A DNA stretch of 64,000 nucleotides from contig JAHFRD010000001.1 of assembly GCA_023258975.1 (NCBI GenBank), forward strand, positions 62,001-126,000, written 5' to 3'. Below are positions 59,732 through 64,000 of the stretch, one piece after another (position 1 is the stretch's first letter; each line of letters opens with the position of its first letter). Made by a program: the position numbers and the translations under genes. The DNA comes from Hydrogenophilales bacterium. Its GTDB lineage: Bacteria; Pseudomonadota; Gammaproteobacteria; Burkholderiales; Thiobacillaceae. Under the pieces are notes generated by a model that did not search any database, had not been told where the DNA came from, and saw nothing but the letters and a program-made list of their open reading frames with translations.

Positions 59732-62626
59732 CTATCGTTCCTCCTCCATCGCCAGCAGGATCAGCGGCATGGCGCCCATATTCGTGACAAGGCGGCGGGC
59801 GTTGAGCAGCATCCTGCACCGGCCGATGGCGGGGAATTCGTGTTCCACCGCGTAGCTCTCGAAGCTCTGGTCGCGCGGCAGGACGACTTCCAGCAATTCG
59901 CGCAGGCGCGGGATGTCCCACTGGCCGTTGCCCAGTTCGTACAGCGCTTGCCCGACGGTATTGCCCGCCGTGGTCTTGAAGCGTTGGTAAAAGGCGCGGC
60001 TGGCGCGCACCACGCGCAGGCCGCCGTCCAGCACCACCAGGGGTTCGCGCACGGTATCGACGATGGCGTCGGCCAGTTCGCGCGCTTCCCGCACCGCCGT
60101 TTCGGCGACGACGCGCGTGCTGATGTCGGTGAAGGTGAGCACCACGCCCTCGATCACGTTGTCCAGGGTGCGGTAGGGCTGGATGCGCGCCAGATAGACG
60201 GCGCCGCCGACGGTATGAACCTCGCGTTCGCTGGGCACCAGGGTATCGAGCACCACACTGGCCTCGGCCAGCAGGTCTTCGCCTTCGAGGTCGGATTTGA
60301 TGTCGGATAGCGAGCGCCCCACGTCGGTCGCCACGAGTCGGTAGGCCCGCGCCGCCTCGCGGGTGAAACGGCGTATCTGGAGATGCGGGTCGAGGAAGAT
60401 GGTGCCGACCTGGATGTTGTCGAGCAGGTTCTTCATGTCGTTCTGCATGCCGGCCAGTTGCTCAATCTTGGCCTGCAGTTCGGCGTTCACCGTGATGAGT
60501 TCCTCGTTCACCGATTGCAATTCCTCCTTGGAGGTCTCCAGTTCCTCGTTGGTGGATTGCAATTCTTCGTTGGTGGATTGCAACTCCTCGTTGGTGGATT
60601 TGAGTTCCTCGTTGGAGGCTTGTTGCTCCTCGATGGTGGCTTGCAGGTTTTCCTTGGTGTATGCCAGTTCCCGCTCCAGTTCCTCGACGCGCGGCGAGGC
60701 GCCGGCGGCGGCGCGTTTGCCGCGCGCGGGTTTTTTGTGGCTGGGATGCGGCAGATCCTGAAATGTGATGAGGAGCAACCCCTCCCCGGTATCCGGGTCG
60801 GGCAGCGGGCGAACACTGAGGCTGACGGGCTGGAAATCGCCGTTGGTCTTGACCAGTACCTCGCGGTTCAGGGTGGGCTTGGACTCGGCGCCCGGCAAGG
60901 AGGCGCGCAGTTGCAGTTGCAGGCCCTCGCGCGCCATGTCGATTACATTCAGGCTGGCCTGGCCGGGCGCCGGGCGCAGGTATTTGCCGGTATCGCCATG
61001 CACGAACAGGAGGTTGCCCTTGAGATCGGTGACCACCGAGGCGGGCGCATAGGACTGAAGCAGCACGCGCCGGGTGAGCTCCGCGAAATTCGTTTCCTTG
61101 GCCTGTTTCACGGTTTCCTCCGCAGCCTTGCCGCCACTGGCCACCGCCCAGGACAGGCCGCCGGCCATCACCGCGCGGGTGGAGGCCGCCGAGTGGGTGG
61201 CGCGGTAGAACTTCCACTTGCGGCTCAGGGCCATGAACAGTTCGGGGTGGTTGCCGATGCTCTCCGAGGGCGACAGGAACAGCACGCCGCCGGATTTCAA
61301 GGCGTAATGGAAGGCCGGCAGCAGGCGGTGTTGCAGTTCCGGTTCCAGATAGATCATCAGATTGCGGCAACTGAGCAGGTCGAGCCGGGTGAAAGGCGGA
61401 TCCTTGATGACGTTCTGAATGGCGAACACCACCATCTCGCGGATTTCCTTCTTCACACGGTAACCGGCGTCTTCCTTGAGGAAGTAGCGGCGCAGTCGTT
61501 CCGGCGTCACATCGGCGGCGATGTTGGGCGGGTACAGGCCGGCGCGGGCGAGCGCGATGGCGTCGTCGTCGAGGTCGGTGGCATAGAGCTGAACCTTGAA
61601 TTCCTGGTGGTGCTTGTCCCACCACTCGTCCATGAACTCGCGCAGCAGGATGGCGATGGAATAAGCCTCCTCGCCGCTGGCGCAGCCGGCCACCCAGACG
61701 CGAAACACGTAGCCCTCCGGCTTGTCGGCGAACAATTGCGGCAGGATGTCCTGCTTGAGGGTGGCGAACGCCTCCGGGTCGCGGAAGAAGTTGGTGACGT
61801 TGATGAGCAGTTCCTTGAACAGAATCTGCAGTTCAGCCGGATGCTCCTTCAGGTAGCGGGCATAGAGATCGCTGTCGTTGAGGTCGTGCTGCGCCATGCG
61901 CCGCTCGATGCGGCGGCCGATGGTGCTTTTCTTGTACAGCGAGAAATCGTGGCCGGTGCCGGCGCGCAACAGCATCAGGATGCGGTTCATGCCGCCGGCC
62001 GGGGTAGCGGGCGGCATGGCCTGTTCCCGAGGCGTCGGCGACGCGGCCAGGCGCGGAAGCGCTTCCGGCATCCTGTCCGGCGCCAACACCTGGGTGGCGT
62101 AACCGGCCTGCAGGGCGCTGCTCGGCATGCCGTCGTATTTCGCCGTGGCCGGTTCCTGCACCAGAGTGACGCCGCCGGCGCCGAGGATGGCGCGCAAGCC
62201 CAGAGTGCCGTCGGTGCCGGTGCCGGAGAGGATGACGCCGATGGCGCGCTCACCCTGATCCTCGGCCAGGGAACGCAGGAAGGCGTCGATCGGCATGCGC
62301 TGCCCGCGCGGCGCCTCCGGCACGGAGAGTTGCAACACGCCGTGGAAGATCGCCATGTCGCGGTTGGGCGGCAGGACATAGACATGATTGGCCGCCACGG
62401 GCGTCTGATCCAGCGCCTCCACCACCGGCATGGGTGTGCTGCGTTGCAGGATTTCCGTGAGCAGGCTGGCGTGATCCGGATCGAGATGCGGCACCAGCAC
62501 GAAGGCCATGCCGCTGTCGGCCGGCACGTTGCGGAAAAACTGCTCGAACGCTTCCAATCCGCCGGCGGACGCGCCCAATGCGACGATGGGAAAGGGAGTG
62601 GAGGGAGTTTGGGTCTGTGCGGCCAT
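59732..62626 (-). CDS. CheB-CheR fusion with PAS domain (chemotaxis methylesterase/methyltransferase)
   Basis: 964-residue chimeric protein. N-terminal CheB-type methylesterase with VALGASAGG (Ser20) and GTGTDGTLG (~135-143, Asp). The CheR methyltransferase follows with its helical N-domain and SAM fold (about 220-490; VWVAGCASGEEAYS ~309-322). After a PAS-like module comes a coiled coil (about residues 660-720) of NEELKST / NEELQST repeats, then a final PAS domain. No receiver domain or other che gene is nearby, so this is likely an orphan sensory regulator, not the classical adaptation pair. Confidence 0.87.
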   Translation of the reverse strand: MAAQTQTPSTPFPIVALGASAGGLEAFEQFFRNVPADSGMAFVLVPHLDPDHASLLTEILQRSTPMPVVEALDQTPVAANHVYVLPPNRDMAIFHGVLQLSVPEAPRGQRMPIDAFLRSLAEDQGERAIGVILSGTGTDGTLGLRAILGAGGVTLVQEPATAKYDGMPSSALQAGYATQVLAPDRMPEALPRLAASPTPREQAMPPATPAGGMNRILMLLRAGTGHDFSLYKKSTIGRRIERRMAQHDLNDSDLYARYLKEHPAELQILFKELLINVTNFFRDPEAFATLKQDILPQLFADKPEGYVFRVWVAGCASGEEAYSIAILLREFMDEWWDKHHQEFKVQLYATDLDDDAIALARAGLYPPNIAADVTPERLRRYFLKEDAGYRVKKEIREMVVFAIQNVIKDPPFTRLDLLSCRNLMIYLEPELQHRLLPAFHYALKSGGVLFLSPSESIGNHPELFMALSRKWKFYRATHSAASTRAVMAGGLSWAVASGGKAAEETVKQAKETNFAELTRRVLLQSYAPASVVTDLKGNLLFVHGDTGKYLRPAPGQASLNVIDMAREGLQLQLRASLPGAESKPTLNREVLVKTNGDFQPVSLSVRPLPDPDTGEGLLLITFQDLPHPSHKKPARGKRAAAGASPRVEELERELAYTKENLQATIEEQQASNEELKSTNEELQSTNEELQSTNEELETSKEELQSVNEELITVNAELQAKIEQLAGMQNDMKNLLDNIQVGTIFLDPHLQIRRFTREAARAYRLVATDVGRSLSDIKSDLEGEDLLAEASVVLDTLVPSEREVHTVGGAVYLARIQPYRTLDNVIEGVVLTFTDISTRVVAETAVREARELADAIVDTVREPLVVLDGGLRVVRASRAFYQRFKTTAGNTVGQALYELGNGQWDIPRLRELLEVVLPRDQSFESYAVEHEFPAIGRCRMLLNARRLVTNMGAMPLILLAMEEER

Positions 62627-62727
62627 GAAAATCTCCTGATGCGCTGCCGCGCATGCTACGGGATTTCATCCCCCCTTCGCGTTCCCGCCCCCCCCCAAAG
62701 GAACTGGCCGAGCCGGCGTGAAACCGG

Positions 62728-63153
62728 CTATTTGACCAGCGTCACCGGCACGGCCACCAGATGCAGCACCTTGGTGGAGACGGAGCCGAGTAGCAAATCC
62801 GCCAGCAAGCCCATGCCACGCGCTCCCATGACGATCTGGTCGCAGCCGCAAGCCGCAGCGGTTTCCGCGATGGTTTGCGCCACCTCGCCCACGGCGCTGT
62901 GCCGTTCATGGCGGATGCCGGCGGCTTCCAGAACGGCCCCGGCCGCGCGCATGGCTTCCTCGGCCTGGCCCGCCACCAGCGCGTCGATCTCGCTTTCACT
63001 GAGAAAGCGTTTGACTTCCCATGCGCCAACTTCCGGATGGACGTAGAGCAGATGCGCTTCCAGCGCGCCCACCATTTTGGCCAGGGCGGCGACATGGCGC
63101 GCGGCTTTCTCGGAACTGGCGGAACCGTCCACGGGTATCAATATTTTGTACAT
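62728..63153 (-). CDS. Universal stress protein (UspA family)
   Basis: 141-residue USP. The start MYKILIPVDGSASSEKA and the ATP-binding GARGMGLLADLLLGSVS (G-x2-G-x9-G-S; about residues 113-129) are visible, so an ATP-binding USP is likely. It starts 100 bp from the divergent ion-transporter gene. The ATG at 63153 is the family start; the longer frame adds an unrelated segment. Confidence 0.9.
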   Translation of the reverse strand: MYKILIPVDGSASSEKAARHVAALAKMVGALEAHLLYVHPEVGAWEVKRFLSESEIDALVAGQAEEAMRAAGAVLEAAGIRHERHSAVGEVAQTIAETAAACGCDQIVMGARGMGLLADLLLGSVSTKVLHLVAVPVTLVK

Positions 63154-63254
63154 GGCGAAAAAACCTCTCGGGTGGGTGGAATGAAACACTTGATAAATAC
63201 CCATGTTGCATCGCAATATAATCGTACATCACTATTCGGATACAGACCCATTTC

Positions 63255-64000
63255 ATGCTCACTCCCGCCCGTTTCGCGGCCGCCACGCTCGCGATCCTGA
63301 TTCCGCCTTCCCTGGCCTCGGCCGCCGATGGCCCCGCCGTGATGGGAATTCCGGTGGATTTCGTTCTGTTCGCCATGACCCTCCTGGGCGTGGCGTTGTT
63401 TCACCATCACACCCTGGCGGTGGCGTTGACCGGCCTCTTCGCCATCACCCTCTACAAGCTCGGCTTCACCGGCATCCACGGCGTTGCCGGCCTGCCCGGG
63501 CTGGCGCGACACCTGGGCCACGAATGGGTGACGCTCGCCAACCTGCTCGGCCTGTTATTGGGCTTTTCCATTCTGGCGCGCCATTTCGAGGACAGCCGCA
63601 TTCCCGAGATACTGCCGCGCTACCTGCCGGACGACTGGAAGGGTGGTTTCGTCCTGCTGGTGATGGTGTTCGTGATTTCCTCCTTTCTCGACAACATCGC
63701 GGCGGCGCTGATCGGCGGCACCGTGGCGGCGAGCGTGTTCCATCGCCGCGTGCACATCGGCTACCTGGCGGCCATCGTCGCCGCCTCCAACGCCGGTGGT
63801 TCCGGTTCGGTGGTGGGCGATACCACCACCACCATGATGTGGATCAAGGGCGTCGCTCCGCTCGACGTGGTTCATGCCTACGCGGCAGCGATCCCGGCCT
63901 TGCTGATCTTCGGCGTCATCGCCGCCAGACAGCAGCAGGCCCATGCGCCGATCCAGAAGGACGCCGACGCGCGCGCCCAGGTCGACTGGGCCTATGTGCT
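63255..64000 (+). CDS. Ion transporter permease (ArsB/NhaD superfamily), 5' part only
   Basis: The first ~248 codons are present and no stop occurs before the window end. The protein starts with a possible cleaved signal (LAIL-IPPSLASAADG) and continues as hydrophobic helices. A conserved NhaD/CitM-like pattern is SSFLDNIAAALIGGTVA (residues ~149-165) and the region around GDTTTTMMW (~193-201). It resembles Na+/H+ antiporter NhaD-type or citrate/anion permeases; the substrate cannot be set from the partial sequence. Confidence 0.75.
   Translation, partial: MLTPARFAAATLAILIPPSLASAADGPAVMGIPVDFVLFAMTLLGVALFHHHTLAVALTGLFAITLYKLGFTGIHGVAGLPGLARHLGHEWVTLANLLGLLLGFSILARHFEDSRIPEILPRYLPDDWKGGFVLLVMVFVISSFLDNIAAALIGGTVAASVFHRRVHIGYLAAIVAASNAGGSGSVVGDTTTTMMWIKGVAPLDVVHAYAAAIPALLIFGVIAARQQQAHAPIQKDADARAQVDWAYV

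Noticed and set aside
60383-63046. Long plus-strand ORF (887 residues) opposite the CheB-CheR fusion
   Set aside because: It is antisense to a clearly conserved protein and has the Gly/Ala/Arg/His-rich composition expected of reverse-strand frames in GC-rich genes. No family motif was seen.

Overview
The window is GC-rich chromosomal DNA, apart from short AT-rich intergenic patches, with dense operons on both strands. The proteins look betaproteobacterial: pheST-ihfA-merR order, a Neisseria-like IF3 N-terminus, Fe(3+)/Feo iron uptake, LolA after FtsK. The Sox genes (soxXA, soxB) and a DsrC/TusE-family protein point to a sulfur-oxidising (Thiobacillus/Sulfuricella-like) lineage; this assignment is inference from gene content. 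I found no transposase, integrase, phage module, rRNA or CRISPR array. The mobile-looking DNA consists of REP-type palindromes and one MITE-like element.

Layout. 1-6.8 kb: iron uptake (tail of a ferric ABC binding protein, permease, ATPase; then a fused APH/P-loop kinase overlapping feoA-feoB). 6.8-19.6 kb: PilZ protein, ftsK-lolA, a secreted HExxH lipoprotein, a small repeat protein, CBS / DJ-1 / FAD-oxidase genes, S4 RNA-binding protein, lipoprotein, MITE-like repeat, SLC13 permease, a Pro/Asn-rich protein, DUF1415, YkgJ. 19.7-24.6 kb: three-gene minus-strand cluster (ThDP enzyme, GT-A-like protein, CapK/PaaK-like adenylating enzyme) of unknown function. 24.8-26.9 kb: rRNA methyltransferase-like gene, RIO kinase, tRNA-Pro(GGG). 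27.0-37.4 kb: minus-strand block tRNA-Val(GAC)-thrS-infC-rpmI-rplT-pheS-pheT-ihfA-merR, followed by a GCS2-like ligase and an AstE/ASPA-like hydrolase. 37.6-41.7 kb: nadC, nudix, trhP-like U32 protein, radA. 41.8-50.6 kb: hemerythrin / DUF2249 / multi-spanning NnrS-like membrane protein, then nitronate-monooxygenase-like protein, a fused pyruvate:ferredoxin oxidoreductase, a DHOD-like protein and DUF4202. 50.7-56.8 kb: DsrC-like protein, moaC, M48 protease with TPR, soxX, soxA, soxB. 56.9-64 kb: PAS-GGDEF-EAL protein, CheB-CheR-PAS fusion, universal stress protein, and the start of an ion-transporter permease cut by the window end.

The most notable points are: (i) two different REP-type palindromes read through in frame inside the pyruvate:ferredoxin oxidoreductase gene; (ii) the uncharacterised ThDP/GT/adenylation operon, in which a REP palindrome supplies the stop codon of the GT gene; (iii) a 238-bp MITE-like element with perfect 24-bp inverted ends; (iv) infC starting at a probable AUA codon behind a terminator that contains the only upstream ATG; (v) a 7-residue duplication in a GGDEF domain that rebuilds its inhibitory site; (vi) a DsrC-family protein lacking the C-terminal active cysteine; (vii) soxXA and soxB split from each other, with no soxYZ in the window.
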